Shown piece by piece: positions 7,621 through 15,804 of a stretch of 35,550 bases of DNA. This stretch comes from Actinomycetes bacterium (lineage in GTDB: Bacteria; Actinomycetota; Actinomycetes; Actinomycetales; Actinomycetaceae), in the NCBI GenBank assembly GCA_023387755.1, contig JAEWHO010000075.1, positions 1 to 35,550 of the forward strand. Reading direction: 5' to 3'. Position 1 is the first letter of the stretch; every line of letters begins with the position of its first letter. Both the position numbers and the translations under genes were made by a program. The notes under the pieces are model-generated. The model ran no database searches. It was given only the letters and a program-made list of their open reading frames with translations, and was not told the origin of the DNA.

Positions 7621-9432
7621 ATGGATGAGGCCTTCCACCTCACGTTCTTGGACTGCGCTGATTCAACCAACTCCGCCCTCCTGGCAGACCTGCGTGAGGG
7701 GCGCGCCCGCGCCGGGGATGCCTACGCTACCGGTGATCAGCGCGCCGGCCGGGGGCGCGGGGAGAACACCTGGATATGCCCAGCCGGGGGTGGTTTAGCA
7801 CTCTCAGTAGCCATCGATCCGGGCCCGGTTGCGCCTGCCCACACCGCGAGCGTCGTCCACGCCGTCGGCCTGGCGGTCCTCGATGCCCTGCGCACGTTCA
7901 CGCCGGATGGGGAATTGTCCCTCGGCTGGCCCAATGATGTATTGGTGCGCCTACCGGGCTCGCCTGCCCTCCCGGGCTGGGGGCAGTGGCGCAAACTCGC
8001 CGGAATCCTGTGCGAACGCGCGGAGGACGGCACCATCGTGGCCGGAATCGGCGTCAATGTTGATCTGTCAGCGGACCGCCTCCCCGTCACCTGGGCCACG
8101 TCCCTGTCCTTCCACACCCCCATCACCCCCACCTGGCAGGAGGTTGCCGCGGCGATCACGCAGGCCCTGCCCGGCCGACTGACCGCCTGGCGCAACGGGG
8201 GCGGAGACCTCGAGAAGGCCGGCCTCATTCCCGACTTGCTGACCCACGCCGCCTGGCTAGGGCACAGCGTGCGCGCACGCCGCGCCGACACGGTAGTAAC
8301 CGGTCAATTCCGAGGGGTGGATAGCCAGGGGGCCGCGATTATTGAAACCGAGGAGGGGATGGTCACCTGGTTGAGCGGGGAAATCCGTCAAGTCCGCTTT
8401 CACGACCGCACCCGCGCCGGGTCTACAGATACCGCCACCCGCCATATCGAGCGGCTCATCGGGGGCACCCCCACGATGAACGTGCCAGAACTCGCCCAAG
8501 CCGCCGGGGTCTCAGACCAGTTCGTCCGCACCTTTTGGCGGGCCATGGGGTTCCCAGACGCCGACGACGACGCCGTCATCTTCACTGAACAGGACGTGCG
8601 CGCCGTCCGCTCCTGGCTCCACCTGCTACGCTCGGGCCGCGTCGATCAACGTACCGCCGTCACGCTCCTACGGGCCGAGTCCCATATGACTGACCGCCTC
8701 GTTCTGTGGCAGATTGAGGCACTGGTCGACGACGCCGCCCGCCGCTATAACCTCGATGACACCTCCGCTCGGCTAGTCGTGCTTGACTCCATATCGGATT
8801 TAGACGAGTTGATAACGGAGCAGCTCGGCTACGCCTGGCGGCGGCAGTTGGCCGCGCTCGCGGCCCGGATCGAAGCTGAGGTGGGGCAGCGGCCGGTCGG
8901 GCAGAGTTCCGACGAGTTCCCTCTGGTACGCGCCCTCGGATTCGTGGATATGGTCTCCTACACGCGCCGCTCCCTGGGGTTGGGCGTCAATCAGCTGACC
9001 GAGCTGGTGCAGGGATTCGAGTTTATCTCCCGGGACGTCATCACCACGATGGGCGGGCGGATCGTGAAAACTATCGGCGATGCTGTGCTGTATATTGCCG
9101 ACGATATTGCCACTGGCGCGCGGATCGTCACCCATCTTTTACAGGCGCTAGCTGCCGATCCGCGTCTCCCCCCGGTGCGGGCCTCCCTGGTCCAGGGCCG
9201 GGTGGTTTCCCATTCTGGCGATATCTACGGGCCAGTGGTGAACCTAGCCTCCCGGCTGAGTGATCTGGCTGCGCCGGGAACGGTGTTGATGGACGCGAAT
9301 TCCGCCCAGCTGCTGCGTGAAAGTGACGGGGCCGATGCGTACCGGCTCCTCGCCCAGCCGCCGGTTGATGTGCAGGGGGTCGGGGAAGTCCACCCCGTGG
9401 AGCTGATCTACCTCGATCCTCTCGAATCTTAA
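7621..9432 (+). CDS. birA: Biotin protein ligase - class III adenylate cyclase fusion
   Basis: A single 603-residue ORF joining two enzymes. Residues 1-260 are a biotin-[acyl-CoA carboxylase] ligase without an N-terminal HTH: DSTN (14-17), the biotinyl-AMP loop GRGRGENTW (43-51), GWPNDVLV (102-109), KLAGIL with Lys125, GIGVNV (142-147), and a C-terminal SH3-like segment ending LSGEIRQVR. Residues 275-420 resemble the helical regulatory domain found in front of actinobacterial cyclases such as Rv1264/Rv2212 (VPELAQAAGVSDQFVRTFWRAMGFPD). Residues 430-600 are a class III nucleotidyl cyclase homology domain with every expected residue: metal Asp443 (FVDMVS) and Asp487 (GD), purine-selecting Lys483 (VKTIGD) and Asp534, transition-state Asn541 and Arg545 (VNLASRL). 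The Lys/Asp pair predicts ATP, hence cAMP. Its neighbour accA encodes the likely biotinylation target. The frame is open across the junction, but an internal ATG at 8476 could start a cyclase-only product. Confidence 0.93.
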   Translation: MDEAFHLTFLDCADSTNSALLADLREGRARAGDAYATGDQRAGRGRGENTWICPAGGGLALSVAIDPGPVAPAHTASVVHAVGLAVLDALRTFTPDGELSLGWPNDVLVRLPGSPALPGWGQWRKLAGILCERAEDGTIVAGIGVNVDLSADRLPVTWATSLSFHTPITPTWQEVAAAITQALPGRLTAWRNGGGDLEKAGLIPDLLTHAAWLGHSVRARRADTVVTGQFRGVDSQGAAIIETEEGMVTWLSGEIRQVRFHDRTRAGSTDTATRHIERLIGGTPTMNVPELAQAAGVSDQFVRTFWRAMGFPDADDDAVIFTEQDVRAVRSWLHLLRSGRVDQRTAVTLLRAESHMTDRLVLWQIEALVDDAARRYNLDDTSARLVVLDSISDLDELITEQLGYAWRRQLAALAARIEAEVGQRPVGQSSDEFPLVRALGFVDMVSYTRRSLGLGVNQLTELVQGFEFISRDVITTMGGRIVKTIGDAVLYIADDIATGARIVTHLLQALAADPRLPPVRASLVQGRVVSHSGDIYGPVVNLASRLSDLAAPGTVLMDANSAQLLRESDGADAYRLLAQPPVDVQGVGEVHPVELIYLDPLES

Positions 9433-9462
9433 CGCGTTATTTACCCTTTTTCGTGGCGAGAC

Positions 9463-9493
9463 TTGACTATTTCTTGAACTTTCGGTCTACCAT
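9463..9493 (+). promoter_or_regulatory. Candidate promoter of the two-component operon
   Basis: TTGACT (9463-9468) and TACCAT (9488-9493) are spaced 19 nt apart. TACCAT lies 6 nt before GTG 9500 and no Shine-Dalgarno is present, so the message is probably leaderless. The promoter lies in the 67-nt gap after the cyclase stop. Confidence 0.55.
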
Positions 9494-9499
9494 GGTGAT

Positions 9500-10183
9500 G
9501 TGACTAACGTTCTGCTTGTTGAAGACGATCCCGCTATCGCCGAGCCGCTGGCGCGCGCTTTTTCCCGTGAGGGCTACACGGTCCGCCACCACGGCACCGG
9601 CCAGGGGGCCATCGATGATATTGCCGATACGGACCTCGTCGTTCTCGATTTGGGCCTGCCCGATATGGACGGCTTGGACGTTGCTCGTTGGATTCGCAAC
9701 CAGGGCTTAGCCACCCCAATCTTGGTGCTCACCGCCCGCGCTGATGAAGTGGACCTGGTGGTGGGGCTAGACGCCGGAGCCGACGATTACGTGACCAAAC
9801 CTTTCCGTTTGGCTGAACTCCTTGCCCGCGTGCGGGCTCTGTTGCGTCGCTCGCACGGTGATCTGACCGATGAGGACGAGCTGGTAGCCCAGGATGTGCG
9901 CGTCGACGTCGGCGCTCACCGGGCCTTCCAAGGGCGCCGGGAGTTGCACCTGACCGCGAAGGAATTTGAGCTCCTGCGCGTATTGGTGCGGGACGCCGGC
10001 GTCGTCGTCGAACGCGATGCCCTCATGCGAGAGGTGTGGGGCAGCGATCCCACCGGGTCCACCAAAACCCTCGATATGCACGTGTCTTGGTTGCGCCGCA
10101 AACTCGGTGACGACGCGAATCAGCCGCGCTATATCTCGACGGTGCGCGGGATGGGCTTCCGTTTCGAAACCGTGGCGAACTAA
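9500..10183 (+). CDS. OmpR-family response regulator
   Basis: Response regulator of 227 aa. The receiver domain (1-~115) has the acidic pocket EDD at 8-10, phospho-acceptor Asp50 (VVLDLGLPDMDG), Thr78 (LVLTAR) and Lys100 (YVTKPF). The winged-helix DNA-binding domain (~128-225) shows LTAKEFELLRVL, RDALMREVWG, TLDMHVSWLRRKLGDD and ISTVRGMGFRF, the classic OmpR/PhoB pattern. The start is GTG 9500, chosen for the TACCAT box 6 nt upstream. Its stop overlaps the kinase start (TAATG), so the two are translationally coupled. Target genes and signal are not deducible; neighbouring cell-envelope genes are a hint only. Confidence 0.95.
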   Translation: MTNVLLVEDDPAIAEPLARAFSREGYTVRHHGTGQGAIDDIADTDLVVLDLGLPDMDGLDVARWIRNQGLATPILVLTARADEVDLVVGLDAGADDYVTKPFRLAELLARVRALLRRSHGDLTDEDELVAQDVRVDVGAHRAFQGRRELHLTAKEFELLRVLVRDAGVVVERDALMREVWGSDPTGSTKTLDMHVSWLRRKLGDDANQPRYISTVRGMGFRFETVAN

Positions 10184-11502
10184 TGCAACGGCGCGCGGTC
10201 ACCATGACCGTGCTGGCGGTGCTGGTTGCCGTCACCCTCGTCGGCCTGCCGCTAGCGATCCTCGGGCCTTACCTGGTGCACCAGGGGGAGCAGTCCGATC
10301 TGGAACTGCGGGCCACCAGTTTGGTGCGCATCATCGAACGCCGACTGGCTTACGATGAGCCGATTACTGAGGGATTTTTACGCCCCTGGGTAGGGGAGGA
10401 GACGGATTCACCCGCGCGCATTGACGTCAGTTTCCCCGATGGTCGCGAACTCGTAGTTGGCGGAAAACTCGATTCCGGCGTGATGCGGGCGGTACGTACA
10501 ACGCCGTCGGGGATCACTCTAACGATGGAAGTATCCACCTACCGCTTTATCACCCGCTCCCTGCAGGTGGAGGGGCTCGTGGTGGCGGGTACGACGGTGG
10601 CCTTTCTTATCGCGGTGCTGGTGGCGCGGCGGCAGGCGCGCAAAATTGCCGCCCCGCTGATTTTCTTGGCCGCCTCTGCCGAGCAGCTCGGCTCCGGCCA
10701 GGCGCGCCCACGGATCCAGCCGTCCGGGATCGAAGAAATTGACCTAATACAAGCCGAACTGGTTCGCACCGCCGAACGTATGGCGGGACGCCTGGCCGCA
10801 GAACGGCAGTTCGCGGCCGATGCCTCCCACCAACTGCGTACCCCGCTCACCGCGTTGTCGATGCGGCTGGAGGAGATCGAGCTGCTCACGGACGACGACG
10901 AGGTGCGCGATGAGGCCCGCGCCTGCCTAGAGCAGCTTGAACGCCTCACCGGCGTGGTAGAAGAACTCTTGCAAACCTCTCGCTCATCGGCAGGGGGGAG
11001 CACAGAGGCGCTGGCACTCGCGGACGTATTTGCTCAACAGCGGCAGGAATGGGAGCGCTCCTTTGCCCAGGCAGGGCGCGAGCTGGTCTTTACTGAGGGG
11101 ACGGACCGCCTGGTGCTCGGCACCCCTGGATCGGTGGCCCAGGTGCTCGCAACGGTCATTGAAAATTCGCTTAAATACGGTGCGGGGACGACGACGATTG
11201 CCTCCCGCCCAGCCTCGGGGAAGGGCGTCTTTATCGACATTTCTGATGAGGGCGAGGGCGTACCAGATGAGCTAGCCCCCGATATTTTCACCAAACACGT
11301 CTCGGGTAAGGGCGGAACCGGCATCGGTTTGGCAGTGGCTAAAGACCTCGCCGCCTCCGACGGCGGGCGGCTTGAGCTCTCGCAGCGTCGCCCCCCGGTA
11401 TTCACCTATTTCCTCAACGGCGTTCCGGCAGCTCTCAATCCTGATGTGGTACTGCCGCAGGGCGCGTTGGTGAGTGTGGGGCGGCGGCGTCGTCGCCGGT
11501 AA
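10183..11502 (+). CDS. Membrane sensor histidine kinase
   Basis: Sensor kinase of 439 aa, partner of the preceding regulator. Two membrane segments (~8-30 and ~130-148) flank an extracytoplasmic domain of about 100 residues with no recognised fold (it contains DVSFPDGRELVVGG). A HAMP-like linker follows, then the HisKA domain with phospho-acceptor His216 (DASHQLRTPLTAL) and a HATPase_c domain with N-box VIENSLKYG, G1 DISDEGEGVPD and G2 GKGGTGIGLAVAKD. The C-terminus is short and very basic (GRRRRRR). The last 68 nt overlap the 3' end of the convergent gtrA-like gene, so the two mRNAs are complementary there. The ligand sensed is unknown. Confidence 0.94.
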   Translation: MQRRAVTMTVLAVLVAVTLVGLPLAILGPYLVHQGEQSDLELRATSLVRIIERRLAYDEPITEGFLRPWVGEETDSPARIDVSFPDGRELVVGGKLDSGVMRAVRTTPSGITLTMEVSTYRFITRSLQVEGLVVAGTTVAFLIAVLVARRQARKIAAPLIFLAASAEQLGSGQARPRIQPSGIEEIDLIQAELVRTAERMAGRLAAERQFAADASHQLRTPLTALSMRLEEIELLTDDDEVRDEARACLEQLERLTGVVEELLQTSRSSAGGSTEALALADVFAQQRQEWERSFAQAGRELVFTEGTDRLVLGTPGSVAQVLATVIENSLKYGAGTTTIASRPASGKGVFIDISDEGEGVPDELAPDIFTKHVSGKGGTGIGLAVAKDLAASDGGRLELSQRRPPVFTYFLNGVPAALNPDVVLPQGALVSVGRRRRRR

Positions 11503-12031
11503 TGACTGCTGATGGGGTGGTGCCGAGGGTAGGATTTGCCGCGCCGGGAGACGCGCCGGCGGTGCCGGGCTCCTCAGTGAATACAACGTAGCGGTAACAC
11601 AGGTAGCGGAAGATTGTGCCGAGGCCGACGCCGATAATATTGCCCGCGATATTATCCGCCACCGGCCCGGAGAGGTTCAGCACGTACCGGGAGAATCCCA
11701 AACACCCGGCCGCTACTGCGATACCGCCGAGATTCACCAGCAGAAACATGGCCAGCTCCCAGCGCGCCGTGGAACGCCGCGCATGCCGGAAAGTCCAGTA
11801 GCGGTTCCCCACCCACGCCACCAGGGTGGCCACAACCGCCGAGATCACCTTCGCGCCCACCGGATGGGTAGCCATGATGTGGCCGGGGCCGTAGACGAGG
11901 ATATTGAAAAGTCCGGTATCAACCACATAGGCGATCGCCCCGACCGCACCGAACTGGATGAGTTCAGTGAACCATTCGCGCAGGGATTGACCGCGGGTGA
12001 TGCGAATCAGTAGTGAACCGGAAGAGGGCAT
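11435..12031 (-). CDS. GtrA family membrane protein
   Basis: GtrA/DPMS3-type protein of 198 aa, proposed to help move a polyprenyl-phosphate-linked sugar across the membrane. Four hydrophobic segments are visible: QFGAVGAIAYVVDTGLFNIL, VGAKVISAVVATLVAWVGN, a third around FLLVNLGGIAVAAGCLGF, and a fourth around AGNIIGVGLGTIFRYL. The family motifs NRYWTF and YRYVVF are present. The ~45-residue Ala/Pro/Thr-rich C-terminal tail is unusual for the family, and its coding region is the part that overlaps the kinase gene. Start ATG 12031 has TAGGGT 6 nt upstream and no Shine-Dalgarno. A GT2 enzyme that could supply the lipid-linked sugar lies at 20713-21393. Confidence 0.88.
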   Translation of the reverse strand: MPSSGSLLIRITRGQSLREWFTELIQFGAVGAIAYVVDTGLFNILVYGPGHIMATHPVGAKVISAVVATLVAWVGNRYWTFRHARRSTARWELAMFLLVNLGGIAVAAGCLGFSRYVLNLSGPVADNIAGNIIGVGLGTIFRYLCYRYVVFTEEPGTAGASPGAANPTLGTTPSAVITGDDAAAPHSPTRPAAVPHQD

Positions 12032-12037
12032 AGACCC

Positions 12038-12043
12038 ACCCTA
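12038..12043 (-). promoter_or_regulatory. Candidate leaderless promoter -10 of the gtrA-like gene
   Basis: TAGGGT on the minus strand, 6 nt before ATG 12031. A TTCACG at 18 nt further upstream could be the -35; it lies inside the first codons of purK. Confidence 0.5.
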
Positions 12044-12049
12044 GCGGGG

Positions 12050-12055
12050 TATCTT
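12050..12055 (+). promoter_or_regulatory. Candidate leaderless promoter -10 of purK
   Basis: TATCTT, then GGCTAGC (7 nt), then GTG 12063. It lies 6 nt from the opposing TAGGGT box of the gtrA-like gene, within a 31-nt intergenic region. Confidence 0.55.
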
Positions 12056-12062
12056 GGCTAGC

Positions 12063-13190
12063 GTGAATTCCTTTACGGTTGCCGTGATCGGGGCCGGCCA
12101 GTTGGCCCGCATGATGCAAGAAGCCGCCAGCACCCTCAATATCGACCTGCGTTTAGTGGCCGAGGACGCCAGCGCTAGCGCCGCGCAGGTGATCCCCTGG
12201 CAGGTGGTGGGGAAGCCCGACGACGCCGCCGCAGTGCGGCGGGCCATCTCCGACGGCGCAGTTCTCACCTTCGAACATGAACACCAACATGACGATCTGC
12301 TCGCGGAACTGCAAAGCGAGGGAGTGAGTGTTCAGCCCAGCCCGGCCGCGCTGCTGTACGCGCGGGACAAGTGGGCGATGCGGGAACGACTCACCGAGAT
12401 CGGGGTGCCGATCCCGCGTTGGCGGCAGATCGAAAGCGGCGCCGATCTGGAGGTATTCATTGCCGAATGCGGTGGCACATGCATCGTGAAAACCACCCGC
12501 GGCGGCTATGACGGTAAGGGTGTGCGCGTGGTTGCGGATCCGCGCGAGTGTGCCGACTGGCTGGAAGCTGACGGCGTCGAACTGATCGCCGAGGAGAAGG
12601 TGGACTTCACTGCGGAGGTGGCCGCGCTGTGTGCCCGCCGTCCCTCGGGCCAAGTAGCCCACTGGCCGCTGGTAGAAACAATTCAGGAAGACGGCGTCTG
12701 CGCCCAAGTAATTGCGCCGGCCCCGGACGCGCCCGCCCTGGCCACCCAGGCTCGCGAGATCGCGGAAACTATCGCGACGGAGCTGGGCGTCACCGGCGTA
12801 CTGGCGGTGGAGATGTTTGTGGTGCAGGGGCGGTTGCTCGTGAACGAGTTAGCAATGCGCCCCCATAATTCGGGCCACTGGACCATCGAAGGATCAGTAA
12901 CAAGCCAGTTTGAGCAGCATCTGCGGGCCGTGCTCGATCTGCCGCTCGGTGCCACCGACCTGGTGGCACCGCACGCCGTCATGGTGAACCTCCTCGGCTG
13001 TGCCCACGCCGACCCGCGCACCGGATACGCGGCGGTGATGGAGGAATTCCCGGAAGCAAAACTCCATCTGTACGGCAAATCTGTACGCCCGGGCCGTAAA
13101 CTCGGGCATATCACGATCCTGGGTGAGGATGCGGCGCAGATCAGCGCTCGCGCACAGGCCGCGGTAGCGGTATGGAAGGGAGAATCATGA
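12063..13190 (+). CDS. purK: 5-(carboxyamino)imidazole ribonucleotide synthase
   Basis: PurK converts AIR, ATP and bicarbonate to N5-CAIR in purine synthesis. The N-terminal [15 protein letters not shown] is characteristic, followed by TFEHEHQ, the ATP-grasp segment [21 protein letters not shown] and the C-terminal [26 protein letters not shown] block. Length (375 aa) is normal. The start is GTG 12063, supported by TATCTT 7 nt upstream. A TTG at 12054 is in frame but falls inside that box. The gene overlaps purE by ATGA, so the two sequential enzymes are co-translated. Confidence 0.96.
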   Translation: MNSFTVAVIGAGQLARMMQEAASTLNIDLRLVAEDASASAAQVIPWQVVGKPDDAAAVRRAISDGAVLTFEHEHQHDDLLAELQSEGVSVQPSPAALLYARDKWAMRERLTEIGVPIPRWRQIESGADLEVFIAECGGTCIVKTTRGGYDGKGVRVVADPRECADWLEADGVELIAEEKVDFTAEVAALCARRPSGQVAHWPLVETIQEDGVCAQVIAPAPDAPALATQAREIAETIATELGVTGVLAVEMFVVQGRLLVNELAMRPHNSGHWTIEGSVTSQFEQHLRAVLDLPLGATDLVAPHAVMVNLLGCAHADPRTGYAAVMEEFPEAKLHLYGKSVRPGRKLGHITILGEDAAQISARAQAAVAVWKGES

Positions 13191-13693
13191 GCGAACAGCC
13201 GGTAGTGGGCATCATTATGGGGTCCGATTCGGACTGGCCGGTGATGGAGGAAGCCGCGCAGGTGCTTGCGGATTTTGAGATCCCCTACGAAGTGCGCGTC
13301 GTCTCCGCCCACCGCATGCCCACCGAGATGATCGAATACGGCCAGCAGGCGGCCGAACGGGGCCTGCGGGTCATTATTGCTGGCGCGGGTGGGGCGGCCC
13401 ATCTGCCCGGTATGGTCGCCTCCGTGACCCCGCTCCCGGTGATCGGCGTGCCGGTACCGCTGCGGTATTTAGACGGGATGGATTCACTGCTGTCCATTGT
13501 GCAGATGCCCGGGGGCGTGCCGGTGGCGACGGTCTCCATCGGTGGGGCCAAGAATGCGGGGCTGCTCGCCGCCCGTATCGTGGGTGCTTCCGACGACGAC
13601 GTTCGCGCGCAGATGCTGGAATACCAGGAAGCCCTCGGTCAGGTTGCGCGCGAAAAGGGCGAGCGCTTGCGCGAGCGGCTCGGGCGCGAGTAG
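13187..13693 (+). CDS. purE: N5-carboxyaminoimidazole ribonucleotide mutase
   Basis: Class I PurE, which rearranges N5-CAIR to CAIR and follows PurK in the pathway. Motifs: [45 protein letters not shown] and the [14 protein letters not shown] block, over 168 aa. The start is ATG 13187, whose ATGA overlaps the purK stop; GGGAG lies about 6 nt upstream. An ATG 15 nt earlier is in frame but has less support. The next 156 nt up to galE hold the galE promoter and no other gene that I can see. Confidence 0.96.
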   Translation: MSEQPVVGIIMGSDSDWPVMEEAAQVLADFEIPYEVRVVSAHRMPTEMIEYGQQAAERGLRVIIAGAGGAAHLPGMVASVTPLPVIGVPVPLRYLDGMDSLLSIVQMPGGVPVATVSIGGAKNAGLLAARIVGASDDDVRAQMLEYQEALGQVAREKGERLRERLGRE

Positions 13694-13813
13694 GTAGCAG
13701 GCGGCTTTTGGGCGGGGTGCCGGGTACCTGCGGGTGAGCATCTCGTGCTGCACGTCCGAGGAATACGCTCGCATCCCACTTCTAACAAAATCAAACATTA
13801 ACGCACAAAATGC

Positions 13814-13843
13814 TGTACAGACGGGGTGGCGGCGGCGTAGACT
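13814..13843 (+). promoter_or_regulatory. Candidate leaderless promoter of galE
   Basis: TGTACA (13814-13819) and TAGACT (13838-13843) are 18 nt apart. The -10 lies 6 nt before ATG 13850 and there is no Shine-Dalgarno. Confidence 0.55.
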
Positions 13844-13849
13844 GAAGTC

Positions 13850-14821
13850 ATGACCGTACTAGTTGCAGGAGGCGCCGGCTATATCGGCGCGCATGTTGTT
13901 CGCCAGTTACTGGACCGCGGGGAACGCGTCGTCATTGTTGATGACTTCTCCACCTCCACCCGCGAGCGGGTGACCGATCTCGACGTCGTCGAAATGGATC
14001 TGGCCGGCTGCGATGCTGAGGAGCGCCTCGTTGAGGTGATGAAGGATCGCGGCGTCGATGCGGTGATCCACTTTGCCGCGCGTAAGCAGGTGGGCGAGTC
14101 GATGGAGAAGCCGGCCTGGTATTACCAGCAGAACGTGGGCGGGCTAGCCAATATGCTCGCGGCCATGGAAAAGGCCGGGGCGACGACGATGATCTTCTCC
14201 TCCTCGGCGGCCGTCTACGGCATGCCCGATGTGGCGACGGTGCCGGAGGATATCGAATGTCACCCGATCAACCCGTATGGCGAGAGCAAACTCATCGGCG
14301 AGTGGATGATGGCCGCGTGCGAGCGGGCCTGGGGTCTGAAGTGGGCCGGCCTGCGCTACTTTAATGTGGCCGGCGCCGCGAACCCGGAGCTCGGCGATCC
14401 GGCCGTGCTGAACCTGGTCCCGATGGTGTTTGAGAAGCTCGAGGCTGGGGAAAAGCCCGCCATCTTTGGTGATGATTACCCGACACCGGACGGCACCTGC
14501 ATCCGCGATTACATCCATGTGCAGGATCTAGCGGATGCGCACCTTTCCGCCCTAGATGCCCTGCGTAGTAGCACCCCGCCAGCCGACCGTGTCTTTAACG
14601 TCGGCACCGGAACCGGCACCTCGGTGAAGGAAGTGGTGGAGACGATTGGGCAGGTGACCGGCCTTGACTGCACCCCCGATATTCGCCCGCGCCGCGCCGG
14701 CGATCCCCCGAAGCTCATTGCCAAGGCAGAGCGGATCGGGGAGCAGTTGGGGTGGAAGGCCACCCGCGATCTGCACGATATGGTCTCCTCCGCTTGGGAT
14801 GCATGGCGCGCCCGGCACTAG
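13850..14821 (+). CDS. galE: UDP-glucose 4-epimerase
   Basis: Extended short-chain dehydrogenase of 323 aa that interconverts UDP-glucose and UDP-galactose. The NAD site is GGAGYIGAHVV at the N-terminus; the catalytic set is SSSAAVYG and YGESK (Tyr-x-x-x-Lys); substrate-binding blocks RYFNVAGA and GTCIRDYIHVQDLADAH follow. The C-terminal RRAGDPPKL is typical of bacterial GalE. The gene has its own promoter and is followed by a perfect hairpin, so it is probably monocistronic. UDP-galactose would feed the surface glycans encoded further right. Confidence 0.95.
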   Translation: MTVLVAGGAGYIGAHVVRQLLDRGERVVIVDDFSTSTRERVTDLDVVEMDLAGCDAEERLVEVMKDRGVDAVIHFAARKQVGESMEKPAWYYQQNVGGLANMLAAMEKAGATTMIFSSSAAVYGMPDVATVPEDIECHPINPYGESKLIGEWMMAACERAWGLKWAGLRYFNVAGAANPELGDPAVLNLVPMVFEKLEAGEKPAIFGDDYPTPDGTCIRDYIHVQDLADAHLSALDALRSSTPPADRVFNVGTGTGTSVKEVVETIGQVTGLDCTPDIRPRRAGDPPKLIAKAERIGEQLGWKATRDLHDMVSSAWDAWRARH

Positions 14822-14848
14822 CGAAGGCGTGACTTTGAACAGAGGTCA

Positions 14849-14881
14849 GCGATGGGGCCGGCAGTGTGCCGGCCCCATCGC
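14849..14881 (+). terminator. Intrinsic-type terminator after galE
   Basis: A perfect 15-bp GC-rich stem (arms 14849-14863 and 14867-14881) encloses a GTG loop, 28 nt after the galE stop. There is no T-run, as is common for actinobacterial hairpin terminators. Confidence 0.8.
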
Positions 14882-15000
14882 ATTAACGGCATAACCCCCT
14901 TAACGCGCGTGTTATTCGCCATTTTTCCTTGTTTTACGCGTCCCCCCCGTACCATGGACCTTAACCGGCAATGGATGCCGATAGGTAAAGGAGCAGGGGA

Positions 15001-15654
15001 ATGAAAAAGACATATCTACCCGTCGCAGTTGTAGCCGCCGGTGTGCTCGCCGTCGGGATTGTGATACCACAGTTGTCCGCAACGCAGGCAGCCCCCTCAA
15101 CAGCAGCGCCAGCGCTCCCCGCCACCACCTCAGCGCCGGCCGCGCTCGCAGATATTTTCAGTGCCGACATGAACCTCGATGAGCTCGCCTACCCGCAGGG
15201 CGTCAGTGCGCCCTCCCTGGTCGATCTGGTACCGGAGGCCGCGGGTGTAGAGAGTAAAGATATCCGAGTGTACGACGGCGGGGCATCCGTGGTCTTCCGA
15301 GCAGCCCCTGGTTCCGGTGATGACTTCCAGGCGGTGGCAGCACAATCGGGGGGCGGGCAGAAGGACCGCCCTGAGGTGCAGGTCGATAAGGGCGACCTCG
15401 CGATTATGCGGGCTCTGCACTGGCAGTGTGCCTGGACGAGAGAATTTGTGGACGCCGCTAATGCTGGCAATGAGGCAGCTCAGAAGACCGCAGCCGACCA
15501 GCTCGCCATCTTCCCTGATCTGGCGGCGGTGCGCGATTATGGGCCGGACCTGGCGGGCATCCAGGATGACATTATCAACCCGATGATTGCCGGGGATACG
15601 GCTGCAGGAGAAAACTGGTTGGCGAAGAGCTGCGGCGGTATTTTCCCGAAATAA
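15001..15654 (+). CDS. Secreted protein of unknown function
   Basis: I do not recognise this 217-aa protein. It has a clear signal peptide (MKKTYLPVAVVAAGVLAVG) with likely cleavage after ATQA, then an Ala/Pro/Ser/Thr-rich linker (~27-50). A globular region follows, with ALHWQCAWTREFVDAANAGN and a C-terminal WLAKSCGG. The mature part has exactly two cysteines, in WQCAW and KSCGG, which could form a disulfide. There is no lipobox. The Shine-Dalgarno AAAGGAG lies upstream of ATG 15001. A TACCAT at 14950-14955 might be its -10, with a poorly placed TTGTTT 15 nt upstream. The flanking hairpins make it a single-gene unit. Confidence 0.8.
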   Translation: MKKTYLPVAVVAAGVLAVGIVIPQLSATQAAPSTAAPALPATTSAPAALADIFSADMNLDELAYPQGVSAPSLVDLVPEAAGVESKDIRVYDGGASVVFRAAPGSGDDFQAVAAQSGGGQKDRPEVQVDKGDLAIMRALHWQCAWTREFVDAANAGNEAAQKTAADQLAIFPDLAAVRDYGPDLAGIQDDIINPMIAGDTAAGENWLAKSCGGIFPK

Positions 15655-15743
15655 GCTGAGCGGCCCATTAGCTGAGAGAGTTCCTCGCAGCATAGCTCAG
15701 TGAGAACAGCCCACCACCAGGTGTGCTGACCATGACCCAGTGG

Positions 15744-15772
15744 GCAGGGCGGGCCGGTATGGCCCGCCCTGC
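15744..15772 (+). terminator. Hairpin terminator after the secreted-protein gene
   Basis: A perfect 12-bp stem of GC-rich arms (15744-15755 / 15761-15772) with a 5-nt loop GGTAT, about 90 nt after the stop and 20 nt before the mycothione reductase promoter. It lacks a T-run. Confidence 0.7.
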
Positions 15773-15791
15773 AGCGGCGTCTGCGATCCAC

Positions 15792-15797
15792 TAAAGT
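15792..15797 (+). promoter_or_regulatory. Candidate leaderless promoter -10 of mtr
   Basis: TAAAGT lies 7 nt before ATG 15805. The spacer TGGTGGA is purine-rich but too close to the ATG for a good Shine-Dalgarno. No clear -35 is seen. Confidence 0.5.
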
Positions 15798-15804
15798 TGG
15801 TGGA

